Positions 17,720 to 29,804 of a stretch of 64,000 bases of DNA are shown piece by piece. Each line of letters opens with the position of its first letter. The stretch's first letter is position 1. The stretch spans positions 486,001 to 550,000 of the forward strand of contig CM069765.1 of NCBI GenBank assembly GCA_036169595.1, read 5' to 3'. The notes beneath the pieces are model-generated. The model was given only the letters and a program-made list of their open reading frames with translations, was not told the origin of the DNA and made no database searches. The DNA comes from Dictyostelium firmibasis. Its lineage: Eukaryota; Evosea; Eumycetozoa; Dictyosteliales; Dictyosteliaceae. The position numbers and the translations under genes were made by a program.

Positions 17720-17997
17720 TTGAAATAGAATTTAAAAAATTCATATGATCTACAAAATGATTATTGTTTGACCTTAGTCTTTAACAATAATAAAGTTTAT
17801 TATTTTTATATTCTTTTAATAATTTGATGTATTCCATAGAAGCTAGTTGGTGCCATTTGTTTGTTAGCATTTCAAAATCCAGATTGGTATCTTGTAGCTC
17901 TTTAAAAAAGACAGTCGACGAAGTGGTTTCTTATTTTTATATTCTTTTAATAATTTGATGTATTCCATAGAAGTCTTTTTTTAATTAAAAAGGCTTG
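17720..17997 (-). mobile_element. TRE3-type ORF2 C-terminal and 3' UTR fragment
   Basis: The minus strand encodes TNLDFEMLTNKWHQLAS and EYIKLLKEYK, matching the fragment downstream of tRNA-His at 62205 (TNLDFELLTNLWHKLAS). It then runs into the 3' sequence seen at 13880-13930. It lies downstream (3') of the minus-strand tRNA-Glu, the TRE3 niche. A stretch of about 40 bp (ATTCCATAGAAG to TATTTTTATA) occurs twice, near 17800-17842 and 17933-17971, an internal duplication. Confidence 0.65.
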
Positions 17998-18012
17998 TAA
18001 ATGACACCATAG

Positions 18013-18024
18013 GGTGTCGATCCC
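18013..18024 (-). promoter_or_regulatory. External B box of the minus-strand tRNA-Glu
   Basis: On the minus strand this reads GGGATCGACACC, identical to the box behind the other tRNA-Glu, and lies 28 bp past the tRNA 3' end. Confidence 0.65.
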
Positions 18025-18052
18025 ACGACCTTTTGATGCATTTTATAAAAAG

Positions 18053-18124
18053 CTCCCCATTCGGGAATCGAACCCGAGGTACCAGTGTGAAAGACTAGAG
18101 TGTTACCGACTACACCAATGAGGA
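18053..18124 (-). tRNA. tRNA-Glu (anticodon UUC), second copy
   Basis: Identical over 72 nt to 13453-13524 but on the opposite strand. The immediate 5' flank TTTCATAAAAA is also shared. A TRE5-type element begins 51 bp upstream and TRE3-type sequence lies downstream. Confidence 0.96.
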
Positions 18125-18174
18125 ATTTTTATGAAACTTTAAAAAAGTTATCCTATTTTGTATTTTAAATTTAA

Positions 18175-19143
18175 GGTGCCACTTTCAAATGTTAACACCC
18201 GTATCAAATATCATTATTTGTAATTAACATCAAAAATCACCAACCACACGACACATTATTTCTCATTTGTGTACAGATTACAAACAACTATCACTTTTTA
18301 TTTCTAAAAAAAATAAAAAAAAAAATAATAATAAATAATTAAAAAATATCGACCAAATGAAAAAAAACGCAGTTTTTTTTCATTTTCGTTGTGCCACTTT
18401 CAAATGTTAACACCCGTATCAAATATCATTATTTGTAATTAACATCAAAAATCACCAACCACACGACACATTATTTCTCATTTGTGTACAGATTACAAAC
18501 AACTATCACTTTTTATTTCTAAAAAAAATAAAAAAAAAATAAAATAATAATAAATAATTAAAAAATATCGACCAAATGAAAAAAAACGCAGTTTTTTTTC
18601 ATTTTCGTTGTGCCACTTTCAAATGTTAACACCCGTATCAAATATCATTATTTGTAATTAACATCAAAAATCACCAACCACACGACACATTATTTCTCAT
18701 TTGTGTACAGATTACAAACAACTATCAACAATTCATTTTTTCAAATTCATTTTGATACTCTTTTTTTTTAGAATAAAGGAAATTTTGCAAAAAAAATCCG
18801 GCTTTTAAAAAAAAAAAAAAAAAAAAAATAAAAAAAAAAAAATGAAAAATAATTAAAAAAAAATAATCAAATTAAAATATCAAACTAAAAATATCAAAAA
18901 AAAATATCAACCCCAAAGTATCAATTCAAAAAGGTGCTGGTTTGAATGTTAACACAAGTATCAAATATCACTGTTTGTAATTAACACCAAATGTTACCAG
19001 CCAGATAAAGACACATTATTTCCCCTTTGTGCCACACACTCAAAACATTAATTTTATACATTAATTGAGCCTGTAAAAAAAAAAAAAACAATAAACACGA
19101 GTTCTATTCTCGAGGAGAGACAGCCTAAAAAACTGTGATATTC

Positions 19144-19181
<38 letters not shown>
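18175..19181 (+). mobile_element. TRE5-type non-LTR element without ORFs
   Basis: The 1007-bp unit has a 15-bp target duplication, GTATTTTAAATTTAA, at 18160-18174 and 19182-19196 and ends in a long A-run. Its 5' end is 51 bp upstream of tRNA-Glu and faces the tRNA, as described for Dictyostelium TRE5 elements. Three tandem modules start at 18176, 18391 and 18610 (two full at about 215-219 bp, the third cut at about 18728). A linker and a distinct 3' module follow from 18932, itself similar to the front module (TTAACAC, GTATCAAATATCA, CACATTATTTC). Near the 3' end lies a hairpin, CGAGTTCTATTCTCG (19098-19112). ORF1 and ORF2 are absent, so it can move only with proteins from elsewhere. Subfamily (A, B or C) is not assigned. 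Confidence 0.82.
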
Positions 19182-19184
<3 letters not shown>

Positions 19185-19375
19185 TTTTAAATTTAAAAAA
19201 AGACAAAAATGAAAAAAACAATTATAAAATTTTATTGTAAACCAAATTATTAATATAAAAAGAATGAGGAAGTAAATTTTTGAGAGGTATTAAAGATTTT
19301 GTTAAGTTTTTTAAACAAATTTCTAAAATAGATGCTATTTTGTTTTCGTGTCATTAAATTTATTAGTTTAAATGT

Positions 19376-20026
19376 TTATTCCCAATAGTTTTTATCAATA
19401 CCAAGACCACATTCATTTATATTACCTGCATATTGTTTCATATGAGGTTTTGTCCAACCATTGAATGAGCTAAAGTCATTGAAATTTTCAGCGCCATCAT
19501 AGTTTGCATACCAAATTGGATAATCTTTTCCACCATCCCATGATCCAACAATACCTGGCCATTGGCTCTATCATATTTTTAATCCAATATAATATGTTTA
19601 AATATTAGAATATGGTTTAATTTAACAAATAATGTTTATATTTTATAAAAAAAAAAAAAAAAAAAGAAAAAAAAATCCTTACCTCGCTTGTGTAAATTCC
19701 AACATGTTTAAAGCCTGCAGTTTTTGAACTATCCAAGAGTCCTTGAATGAATTTTTGATTATCACTATGCGAACCAGACCAATATACACCTGGACCCTCA
19801 ATATCCAACCAAAGGAAATCGAGATCCTTCAAATAATCTTTCAAATAATGAGAAGTGGTTATGACTTGATTTTCTGGTTTACCACATGAATAACATGGGA
19901 ATAAATAAACATCAATTGTTGCAATACCAGCTTTCTTGGCATTTTCAATTGATGGTTTACAATTTGAATCAATTGAACCAATTGATTCAAAACACTTTTA
20001 TTTAAATAAAATATTTTAAATTTGTG

Positions 20027-20058
<32 letters not shown>

Positions 20059-20271
20059 TAATGTTATTTGTGAAAAAACTCCTATTGTGTGTGATTTTCT
20101 TCATTTATTTTTTTCAATACATACTCTAATAATGGCACGAGAATATTTTTTATCTTTCAAGCATTGGAAACCTGATACATCAGTGCCTGATGAAACATCA
20201 ATACCTATATGTGAAAATACCACATTAAAAATTAATGTAAAAATAAATACTAGTGAAACTATTAATCTCAT
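19376..20271 (-). CDS. Secreted GH25-type lysozyme
   Basis: Three exons, 20125-20271, 19683-19994 and 19376-19567, all phase 0, give 216 residues. A cleavable signal peptide (MRLIVSLVFIFTLIFNVVFS) starts the protein. The mature part opens GIDVSSGTDVSGFQCL, with the first conserved Asp of GH25 muramidases. FLWLDIEGPGVYW carries the Asp-x-Glu catalytic pair at the end of a beta strand. IWYANYDG and the C-terminal QYAG strand also fit the GH25 barrel. Such enzymes cut peptidoglycan, and Dictyostelium has a group like the Entamoeba lysozymes, probably acting in phagosomes or outside the cell. Cys residues are frequent, as in secreted proteins. The exon joins are well supported by splice signals and frame. 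Confidence 0.88.
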
Positions 20272-20735
20272 TGTTGTTATGTTTTGAAAAAAAGAAATAT
20301 AAAGTAAAAAAAAAAAAAAAAAAAAAAATTAAAAAACTAGTTTTTCAGATATTTTATAAAAAAAAATAAAATTTATGGTTCCCTGGGTTTAAATTTTATT
20401 TTATTTTTTTTTTTTTTTTTTTTTATTTTTTTATTGACACCCGCTATTTCATACAAAATATCTAAAAAACCAAAAATTAAAAAAATAAAATAAATATATG
20501 GTAATAAAAAAAAATGATTTAAATCAAAATAAAAATAGTAATAAAAATATTAATTATAATAATAATTTTATAAATTATTTTTGCTTTACAAAAATTATTG
20601 GCGCCAACTATTTTTTTTTTTATGAAAATAATTAATTTTTTTTTTTTTTTGTAAAATTTTTTTTTCAATTTCAAATCAATTAACAACTTATATATATATA
20701 TATATATATATATAAATATATAAATAATTAAACAA
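20272..20735. promoter_or_regulatory. Divergent promoter region, lysozyme and gins2
   Basis: A/T-rich with A- and T-runs and an AT dinucleotide stretch at about 20692-20715 just before the gins2 start. No further element is recognised. Confidence 0.4.
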
Positions 20736-21481
20736 ATGGAAGATATAGCGTTATCACCATCTCAAATTGAATTTATAGCTGAAGATACAACAATAACGGT
20801 AATTCCAAATTTTAAAATGGAATCTCTTATATTTTTATCGGGAGAGTATGGGCCGTTCGTACCATCATTTCCAATCGATATACCTCTTTGGTTAGCAATA
20901 TCATTAAAAAAAAAGAAAAAATGTACAATAACTCCACCAGATTGGATGACATATAGTATGTGTATATTTTAAAACAGCCACATTAGCATAACCAACACAA
21001 TTGCAATAACAAAAATAATAGTAACTTATTAAAAAAAAAAAATAATAATAATCAATATATATGTACTATAGATAAATTACAAAGTAGATACCAAGAAGAA
21101 AATAAAATAAATGATGGATTTGTAGAGTTACCAGAGAATTTTATAGAGATATCAATATTACTATTAACAAATTGTCCAGATGATATTAAAGATATAAATA
21201 ATATTCAGCGTTTAATTGAAAATATTTTATATAGAAGAGAATCAAAATTGAAACAATCTTTCAGTAATCATTTAAAGTCATTAGCTGATGATGAATCTCT
21301 AACGACAATGGAATTTAAAAACTTTTCAATGATGGAAATTAATAAAGTTAGACCTCCCTTTGTTAGTGGTGCAAATAAATTATATAAAATTCAAAATAGT
21401 GATAGTGGAAATAACAATAACTCACAATCGCAATCAGCTTCAAATACTTCTTCAAGATCTTTATTTTCAAAAAAACAATAA
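20736..21481 (+). CDS. gins2: DNA replication complex GINS subunit Psf2
   Basis: Exons 20736-20955 and 21072-21481 give 209 residues. The N terminus ([43 protein letters not shown]) matches Psf2 closely. The second exon supplies the helical domain ([32 protein letters not shown]). Psf2 is one of four GINS subunits that, with Cdc45 and MCM2-7, form the replicative helicase. The C-terminal 30 residues are Ser/Asn/Gln-rich and probably disordered. The stop lies 134 bp from the convergent LYAR-like gene. Confidence 0.93.
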
Positions 21482-21614
21482 TAAATCCAAAATCGTAATG
21501 ATACAATCATTAAAACATTGAAAATAAGAAAACTAAAAAAACACAAAAAGTTGATACTGGATGGAATATTGTGTTTAATTTATAAAATTTTTTATTACAC
21601 TATTTTTTTTTTTT

Positions 21615-22522
21615 TTATTCAGAATCTGAATCTGGCTCTGGTTCTCTTGAAGAAGATGATGAATCTTTTTCGCTTTGAATTGATGAGTGTTTATTTTCAT
21701 CTTTATCCTCAACTTCACTCTCATTTGATGAATCTTCTTTTTCACTTTCACTAGATGATGATGAAGATGATTCCGATTCACTTTCACTAGATGATGAAGA
21801 TGATGAAGATGATGATTCTGATTCACTTTCACTTGATGATGATGATGATGATGATGATGATTCACTTTCACTAGATGATGATTCCGATTTACTTTCACTA
21901 GATGATGAAGATGATGATTCCGACTCACTTTCACTTGACGAGTCTTTTTCTTTTTTTTTTTCTTCTTCTTTTTCTTCTTCATCTTTACTTGATTCTGATG
22001 ATTCTGATTTTGACTCCGATTCTGATTCTGATTCTGATTGTTCTTTTTTATCCTCAACTTTTTTTATATCCTTCATTTTATTTTCATCTTCACTTTCGCT
22101 TTCGCTTTCACTTGATGATGAATCTGAGTCTGATTCCTGTTTTTTAGCTTCAACTTTTTTATTCTCAACTTTTTTTATATTTTTCTTTTTCTTTTCATCC
22201 TCACTTTCGCTTGATGATGAATCTGATGATGAGTCTGACTCCTCTTTTTTTTTAGCTTCAACTTTTTTATTCTCAACTTTTTTTATATGTTTCTTTTTCT
22301 TTTCATCCTCACTTTCACTTGACGATGAGTCTGAGTCTGAGTCTGAATCTGATGAATCTGATGATTCAACTTTTTTAATTGGTTTTTTATTTTCAACTTT
22401 TTTTATTCCTTTTTTTTTCTTTTCATCTTCACTTTCACTTGATGAATCTGAATCTGAATCTGATGATTCAACTATTTTCTTTTTCTTTGCTTCTTCTTGT
22501 TTTTTATCATCTTCTAATTTTC

Positions 22523-22562
<40 letters not shown>

Positions 22563-22775
22563 TTTATTGTTTCCATTTCTTACACCTCTATATAATTTAC
22601 CTTGAACTTTTTGTTCTTCAGATATACAAATTGAATGATTTTTATAAGAATCTACTGTGAATCTACCAGAACATTGTACACATGAATACTCAGTACGACG
22701 ATGATTACATCTATGGAATGCAATTTTTTTTTTCTCTAAAATATCACCACAACTGTCACATGAAAAACTTGGCAT
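21615..22775 (-). CDS. LYAR-like nucleolar zinc-finger protein
   Basis: A single exon of 386 residues. The first 60 residues hold the paired LYAR zinc fingers (CDSCGDILEKKK, EYSCVQCSGRF, YKNHSICISEEQKVQGKLY). LYAR proteins are nucleolar and promote rRNA gene transcription and pre-rRNA processing. After a poly-Asn run, the remaining 290 residues are low-complexity Ser/Glu/Asp repeats separated by Lys-rich blocks (KKKKHIKKVENKK) in several imperfect copies, resembling Nopp140-like acidic-basic tracts that CK2 can phosphorylate. That tail is about half Ser/Glu. It is transcribed away from the rpa2 gene with 382 bp between the starts. Confidence 0.85.
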
Positions 22776-22934
22776 TGTTTAAAGTATATATGTGTTAAAT
22801 CTAATCTTTTGGAAAATTATTTTGGATTTTTTTTTTTTTCATTTTTTTTATTTTTTTTTTTCGTTTTTTAGGTCAAGAAAATATATTTTAAAATTAATTT
22901 TTTTTTTTTTTACAAAAATTCAAAAAATAAAAAC

Positions 22935-22981
<47 letters not shown>

Positions 22982-23157
22982 TTTTTTTTTTTTTTCGTTC
23001 GGTTTCCAAATTGTATATATATATACATATTCAAATAAATAATAATTAATAATAATAAAAATAAAAATAAAATAAAAATAAAATAAAATTATTATTTTTA
23101 TAAATATATTATTTATATATATATATATTATATAGAAAAAAAAAAAAAAAAAAAAAA
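22776..23157. promoter_or_regulatory. Shared promoter region of LYAR-like and rpa2 genes
   Basis: T-rich homopolymers and an AT-rich stretch lie between the two divergent starts. The rpa2 ATG follows an A-run, usual for Dictyostelium translation starts. No specific motif was identified. Confidence 0.45.
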
Positions 23158-26100
23158 ATGAGCGAAGAATTGAAATCATTAATTCAACCACATATTGATT
23201 CATTTGATTTTTTTACGGATCATGGTATTGATTTAGTATTAAAAGATAGTGAACCATTATATTTTGAACATAATGACGTTCAATATAAATTAAGATTTAC
23301 CGATTTAAAACTTTCAAAACCAACACGTAATATAGTTGAAAAGGAGATTAAATTATATCCAAATGAATCAAGAGAGACAGGTACCACCTATAATGCACCA
23401 TTCAAAGGTGTAGTTGGATTATATAAAGTGAATGAAATGGATGAAATGGATGATGGTACAGAAGTTGACTATAATAAACAAGAGCCATCACATACATTTG
23501 AAGTTGATTTAGGTCGTTTACCAATTATGGTTAGATCGAAATACTGTCATCTCCATGGTTTATCACCAGAGAAATTAGTTGAAAATAGAGAAGAAGAATT
23601 GGAACAAGGTGGTTATTTCATTGTAAATGGTAATGAAAAGGTTGTACGTATGTTGGTTATGACAAAGGCAAATCATCCAGTTGCACTTCACAGAAAGGCT
23701 TGGACAAACAGAGGTCCAGGTTACACTAAAAATGGTTTAACCATTCGTTGTGTTCGTCCAGATCGTTCTTCAATCACTAATAATCTTCATTACATAAATG
23801 ATGGTCAAACTACTTTACGTTTCCTCTATCGTCGTCAAGAATTCTTTTTACCTGCTACCCTTTTATTAAAAGCATTAAAAGATACCACCGAAAAAGAAAT
23901 CTATGAAAATATCGTTCAAGGTGATAACGAAAATACTTTTCTCACTGATCGTGTTGAATTATCCCTTCGTGAACAAAAAATTAATAATATCAACACTCAA
24001 GAGGAAGTCTTGGATTATATCGGTTCACGTTTTAGAGCTCGTACTCAATTCCCACCTTCATTTTCAAATATTAAAATTGGTAGATGGTTCATTAACCAAT
24101 TTATTTTCGTTCATTTACCAAATTATAGTGATAAATATAATTTATTAATGTAAGTTTTTTTAAAAAAAATATATATAATGCTCATTTTAATATTCTTATA
24201 TTAATCATTAAATTTTTTTTTTAAAAATAAAAAAATAGTTTAATGATTCAAAAATTATATGCAATGGTAGGTGGCAAATGTGGTACAGATAATATAGATT
24301 CTCCAGCATTCCAAGAAGTTTTATTGGCTGGTCATATTTATGGTATGATGTTAAAAGAGAAATTAACAGAATATTTAGAATCTGCGAAATCATTCGTTTT
24401 AAAGAGTTTTGAGGACAAAAAGAAAGTTGGTGAGTCATTACCTGATGCTCTTAAAAAAGTATTAGATAAAAACTTTAAAATATCTGATAGATTTAATTAT
24501 TTCTTGGCAACTGGTAATCTTAGATCAAGCTCTGGTATTGATTTACAACAAGTAAGTTTTTATTTAATTTTATTTAAAGAAAAGAAAATAAAACTAATCC
24601 TATTTTTCTTTATTTTTTTCCGAAAATAGACATCAGGTTTTGTAGTTATTGCAGATAAATTAAACTTTTTAAGATTTATATCACATTTTAGATCAATTCA
24701 TAGAGGTGCATTTTTTGCAACAATGAAAACCACAGCAATTAGAAAATTGATGCCAGAAAGTTGGGGCTTTTTCTGTCCAGTACATACACCAGATGGTGCT
24801 CCATGTGGTTTATTGAATCATTTATCTTCTAATTGTTTGGTAACAGTTGATCCAACACAAGATCAATCAGTACAAAAGGCTCAAACATTGTTACCAGCAT
24901 TTTTAGCAGCACATGGTATGTTACCAATTGATATGGTTAGTGTTTATAAACACAACTATATTGCCATTACATTGGATGGTCGTGTACTTGGTAAGATTGA
25001 ACCAAAAGCAGGTGAGGAGATGGTTAAAATGTTACGTTATCTTCGTTCTATGGGAAATGAACCAGCCATTCCAAAAACCATTGAAATCTCATATGCACCA
25101 CAAACAAATGTTGAGAATGGTCAATATTCAGGTATTTCATTGTTTACTACTGGTGCACGTTTCATGAGACCGGTTGTAAATTTGACAAGTGGTCAAAATG
25201 AATTGATTGGACCACAAGAACAATTATATATGGAAATCGCAGTTGTACCACATGAAGTTATCAAAGGTGTTACCACTCACATTGAAACATCACCAACTGC
25301 AATGTTCTCATTGTTGGCAAATCTTACACCATTCTCTGATTACAATCAATCACCACGTAATATGTATCAATGTCAAATGGCTAAACAAACTATGGGTACA
25401 CCATTACACTCTTATCCATTCCGTACCGATAATAAATTATACAAGATTCAAAATGTACAAAAACCAATCGTACACACTAAAAACCAATTCAAATTCCGTT
25501 GTAACGATTATCCACATGGTTGTAATGCTGTGATCGCTGTAATTTCAAATACCGGTTACGATATGGAGGATGCTATGATTATCAATAAATCCGCCTATGA
25601 ACGTGGCTTCGGTCATGGTTCAGTCTATAAACATGAATACATCGATTTGGATGAAGGTTTATCACGTTTCGAACAAAAGAAGACATTTTTTGGTCACCCA
25701 AATGCTGGTGCCGATGATTTAGATGCATTTATCGATACAGATGGTCTTCCATTCGTTGGTCGTTTAATTCAACCAGGCGAACCATACTATACTTTTATTC
25801 GTCCATCCGATGGTAGACAACTCACTAAAAACTACAAAGGAAAGGAAGAAGCATACATTGAAGATATTCGTATCATTTTCGGTCCAAATGGTGCAATTCG
25901 TGATCCATCTAAAATCAATAGCATTTGTATCAAATTACGTTTCAATCGTAATCCAGTTATTGGTGATAAATTTTCATCACGTCATGGTCAAAAGGGTGTT
26001 CTCTCACAATTATGGCCAGAAATCAATATGCCATTCACTGAGAGTGGTATGAAACCAGATGTAATTATCAATCCAAACGCTTTCCCATCGCGTATGACAA

Positions 26101-26717
26101 TTGGTATGTTAGTAGAGATTTTAGCAGGTAAAGCAGGTGCTATTCATGGTAAATTCCAAGATGCAACAGCTTTCCAATTCGATGAAAATAACACAGCAAT
26201 CGAATTCTTTGGTGAACAATTATCAAAAGCTGGTTTCAATCGTTTCGGTAATGAACAAATGTACAGCGGTACCACTGGTAAAGAGTTTGAATGTGAAATC
26301 TTTTTCGGTGTTTGTTACTATCAAAGATTACGTCATATGGTTAAAGATAAATATCAAGTACGTGCTCTCGGTAAAGTTAATGCTTTAACTCGTCAACCAA
26401 TTAAAGGTCGTAAAGTAGGTGGTGGTATTCGTTTCGGTGAGATGGAACGTGATTCCCTTTTGGCTCATGGTGCTAGTTTCTGTTTGAATGATCGTCTCAT
26501 GAAATCTTCCGATTTCGCAAAGATTAAAGTTTGTAAATTATGTGGTAGTACCCTCACAATCTACTCAAGAAAAGATTATTCAAACCAAATTGTTTCAGAA
26601 TGTAAAGCTTGTAAATCTAGTGATTCAATTGCCACAGTTTCAATTCCATACGTTTTCACTTATTTAGTTGCTGAACTTGCTGCTGTTAATATTACTATGA
26701 AATTACAAGTTGAATAA
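23158..26717 (+). CDS. rpa2: DNA-directed RNA polymerase I subunit 2 (A135)
   Basis: Exons 23158-24149, 24239-24551 and 24630-26717 join in frame to 1130 residues. The start IQPHIDSFDFF and the run NESRETGTTYNAPF fit the Pol I second subunit rather than Pol II or III. Conserved blocks follow: fork ATGNLRSSSGID, PESWGFFCPVHTPDGAPCGLLNHL, NTGYDMEDAMIINKSA, the hybrid-binding GDKFSSRHGQKG (about 879-890), GGGIRFGEMERD, and a C-terminal zinc finger with four Cys (CKLC and CKAC, about 1069-1098). The enzyme makes the large rRNA precursor in the nucleolus. Both introns are short and A/T-rich. Length and motifs indicate an intact gene. Confidence 0.97.
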
Positions 26718-27071
26718 AAAAAAAATATAAAAAAAAAAAGATAAAATAATAAAAAAAAAAAATTAAAAAAAAAAATTAAGAGTTCTTGGTTTAATTTTCT
26801 TTCAAAACTTTATTCAATTTTTACTTCCAATATTATTTTTAAATCCAATCTCATTTTATTTCAAACATAAAAAATAAAACCCAAAAAAGTTTCAATTTTA
26901 AAAGTAGAATGGATTGATGTAAACCTTTTTGACAATAAAAAGTTTTAAAAAAAAGTCATATAATATGACTGAAATATTTTTTTTTTAAAAATTTTTTTTT
27001 GTTGTTTGAGAGTTGTTTTTTATTTATATTTTTTTATTATATATTTAAATAATTAGTGAGAGGGGATGGTT
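26718..27071. other. Convergent intergenic region, rpa2 and pabpc1A
   Basis: A/T-rich 3' flanks of two convergent genes. AATAAA-like signals occur but I do not single one out. Confidence 0.4.
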
Positions 27072-28876
27072 TTAGTTGGAACCTAAAACTTCAAGGGCTT
27101 CTCTGATTTTTTCGGCTAACAAGTCTTGACGTTGAGTGAGGGTGAATAACTCTTCGACTGGTAAAGAGTCCAAGAGCATACCAGTGATTTTACCGGCCAA
27201 GTCTGGTTGAGAGTTGTGGATTAATGGGTAGAGGTGTTCACCAAGAGCAACATTTTGTTGGTCACGAGATGGGAGTGAGATGATTGATTGGAGGTTGAGA
27301 GCAGATTCGGCAGAGGAAGCAACTTGTTGGGTTTGAGCAACATCCAAGGTGGTTTGTTGTTGAACTGGAATTGGTTGAGCACCTGCGACGTCTTGACGTG
27401 GACCGTTTTGACGTGGTTGACCACCGTTTTGACGTGGACCATTTTGACGTGGTTGACCACCACGGGCATAGTTCATATTGGCGTATTGACCTTGTGGAAC
27501 ACCGACTGGTTGACCATTCCAGTTACGTGGACGTGGCATCATTTGTTGGTAGACAACTTGTGGGTTGACTGGTGCTGGGGTGAAGAAAACTGGGCCACTA
27601 CCGTAAGTTGGTGGCATTGGTTGACGCATACCAGATTTGAATTTTTGTTGGTGTTGCATTTCGAGTTGAGCACGACGAATATCTTTACGTTGAGCTAAAG
27701 CAACGTACAATGGCTTGGTACCAATCATACGACCGTTCATTTCGGTGACGGCACGAGTGGCCTCATCAGGGGCGGTGTAACAAACGAAACCAAAACCTTT
27801 GCTGGTGGTGGCCTTATCGTCTTTCATGACAATAGCAGAGGTTATGGTACCGAATTGAGAGAATACCTCACGGAGTTTATCGTTGTCGATAGAGTCGTCA
27901 ATGTTTTTAATGTAGAGATTGACACCTTGGTATTTGGTTTCAAAGGTGTGTTTGAGTTCAGCCTCACGTTCAATCTTCTTTTGAGCACGACCAGCATAGA
28001 TTGGTTTACCGTGGAAGACTTTACCGTTTTCATTCTCAACGACGTTCTTGGCGGCTTCAGCAGATTCAAAGTTGGCGAAACCAAAACCTTTGCTCTTACC
28101 TTTATCGTCGCTCATTATGGTGATATTGGTAATTTCACCATAAGTTTGGAGGAGTTCTTTCAATTGATCTGGACCTACATCTTCAGAGAGATTCTTGAAG
28201 AAGACATTGGTGAATTTAACTTCGGTTGGTTGACCACGTTCTTTTGAGGATTTGAATGGACCGACAAATACTTTTTGTCCGTTAATCATCATACCATTGA
28301 CTTTGGCAATAGCTTTATCGGCGGATTCTTGAGTTTCATAGTGAACGAAACCAAAACCCTTGCTACTGTTACCATCATCAGTGACAACTTTGCATGATAA
28401 AATGTTACCAAAAGCACTGAATGTATCGTATAATGCTTTATGGTCAATACCTTTGTCGAGGTTCTTGATGAAAACATTACCAACACCTGATTTACGGAGT
28501 GATGGATCACGTTGACTCCACATAATACGACAAGCTTTACCTCTGATTGGAGTATTGTTAAGGGTATCCAATGCACGTTCAGCATCTGCACCGTTGTAAT
28601 AGTTAACGTATGCATAACTCAATGAACGACGAGTATTGGTATCACGACAAACTCTAATGTTTGATACTAAACCAACTTGATTGAAAATTTCAAATAAATG
28701 TTGTTCTGAAACTTCTCTATAAATTTTTTTAAAAAAAAAAAAAAACAAAATAATTAATATCCAAAACTATTTTTATATTTATTTCCTTTAAATCTTTTTT
28801 AATATATAAAAAAAAAAAAAAAAAAACTAATAACAGAAGAAACGAAGAGCCTAAAATTATTTTGTTCCTGCACAAA

Positions 28877-28908
<32 letters not shown>

Positions 28909-29418
28909 AACCGAATTTGTTTTTTTTTTTTGCCTATAATTTTTCTTTTATTATTATAATACATTTGAGTAGAATTTCTTTGTGTATATATTATCTTTTA
29001 TTTGTAATTTTATTTATTTTATACTTTTTTTTTTTTTTTTTTTTTTTTATAATATTGTTTTTTATTAAATTTTGAATGAAGTGATTGAATTGGGTGTTAA
29101 ACCATTAAGTTATTTATTATTTATTTTTATTATCTTAAAATTATCTTTTTATTTTTTTTTATCATTTTTGTTTTTTTTTTTTTTTTTTTTTTTTTGCTAA
29201 AAAAAGTAGAAAATCTACCATTACCTAAAACACAAACGAACGAGGGTTGGATATTTTAAAATTGAATATCTCTCACACACACACACACACACACATACAC
29301 AAAATCAAATAATTTTTTTTTTTTAAAAAATTTTTTTTTTTATTTTATATGTATAAACTTACGGTAATAAATCACCAACATAGAGTGAAGATGAAATTGG
29401 AGTGAAGTTTGTTGCCAT
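27072..29418 (-). CDS. pabpc1A: Cytoplasmic polyadenylate-binding protein
   Basis: Exon 1, 29363-29418 (MATNFTPISSSLYVGDLLP), joins exon 2, 27072-28716, across a 646-bp intron to give 566 residues. Four RRMs follow in order, each with RNP1 (LSYAYVNY, KGFGFVHY, KGFGFANF, KGFGFVCY) and RNP2 (SLYVGDL, NVFIKNL, NVFFKNL, NLYIKNI). A Pro/Gln/Arg-Gly-rich linker leads to the C-terminal MLLE domain (KITGMLLDSLPVEELFTL) that binds PAM2 peptides. The protein coats poly(A) tails and links them to translation and decay factors. Codon use is strongly biased, as expected for abundant expression. Starting at the long exon alone would lose RNP2 of RRM1, so the short first exon is needed. Confidence 0.95.
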
Positions 29419-29587
29419 TGTATTTGAGGTTTTTTTTTTTTTTTTTTTTGTTTTTTAAATTTTTTTTGTTTTTTTTTGTTTTTTTTTTTTTAAAGATAAA
29501 ATTAAATATATAATTATTAATTAAAAGATAAATAATAATTTATATATATAATAATAAATATCAATATATCCACAGCTCGCGTAACAA

Positions 29588-29630
<43 letters not shown>

Positions 29631-29773
29631 AAAAATTTTTTTTTTTTTTTTAAAATTTTTTTTTTTTTTTTTATTTTTTTTTAATTTTTTTTTTAAATTA
29701 TTTTTCGTTTTTTTTTTTTTTACTCACCCCCTTTAAATTATTATGTGATAATCAACTTAAGTTAAGAAGTTCG

Positions 29774-29804
<31 letters not shown>

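Noticed and set aside
27288-27698. 136-codon plus-strand frame opposite pabpc1A
   Set aside because: Its Trp/Thr-rich sequence is the shadow of biased codons in the poly(A)-binding protein gene.
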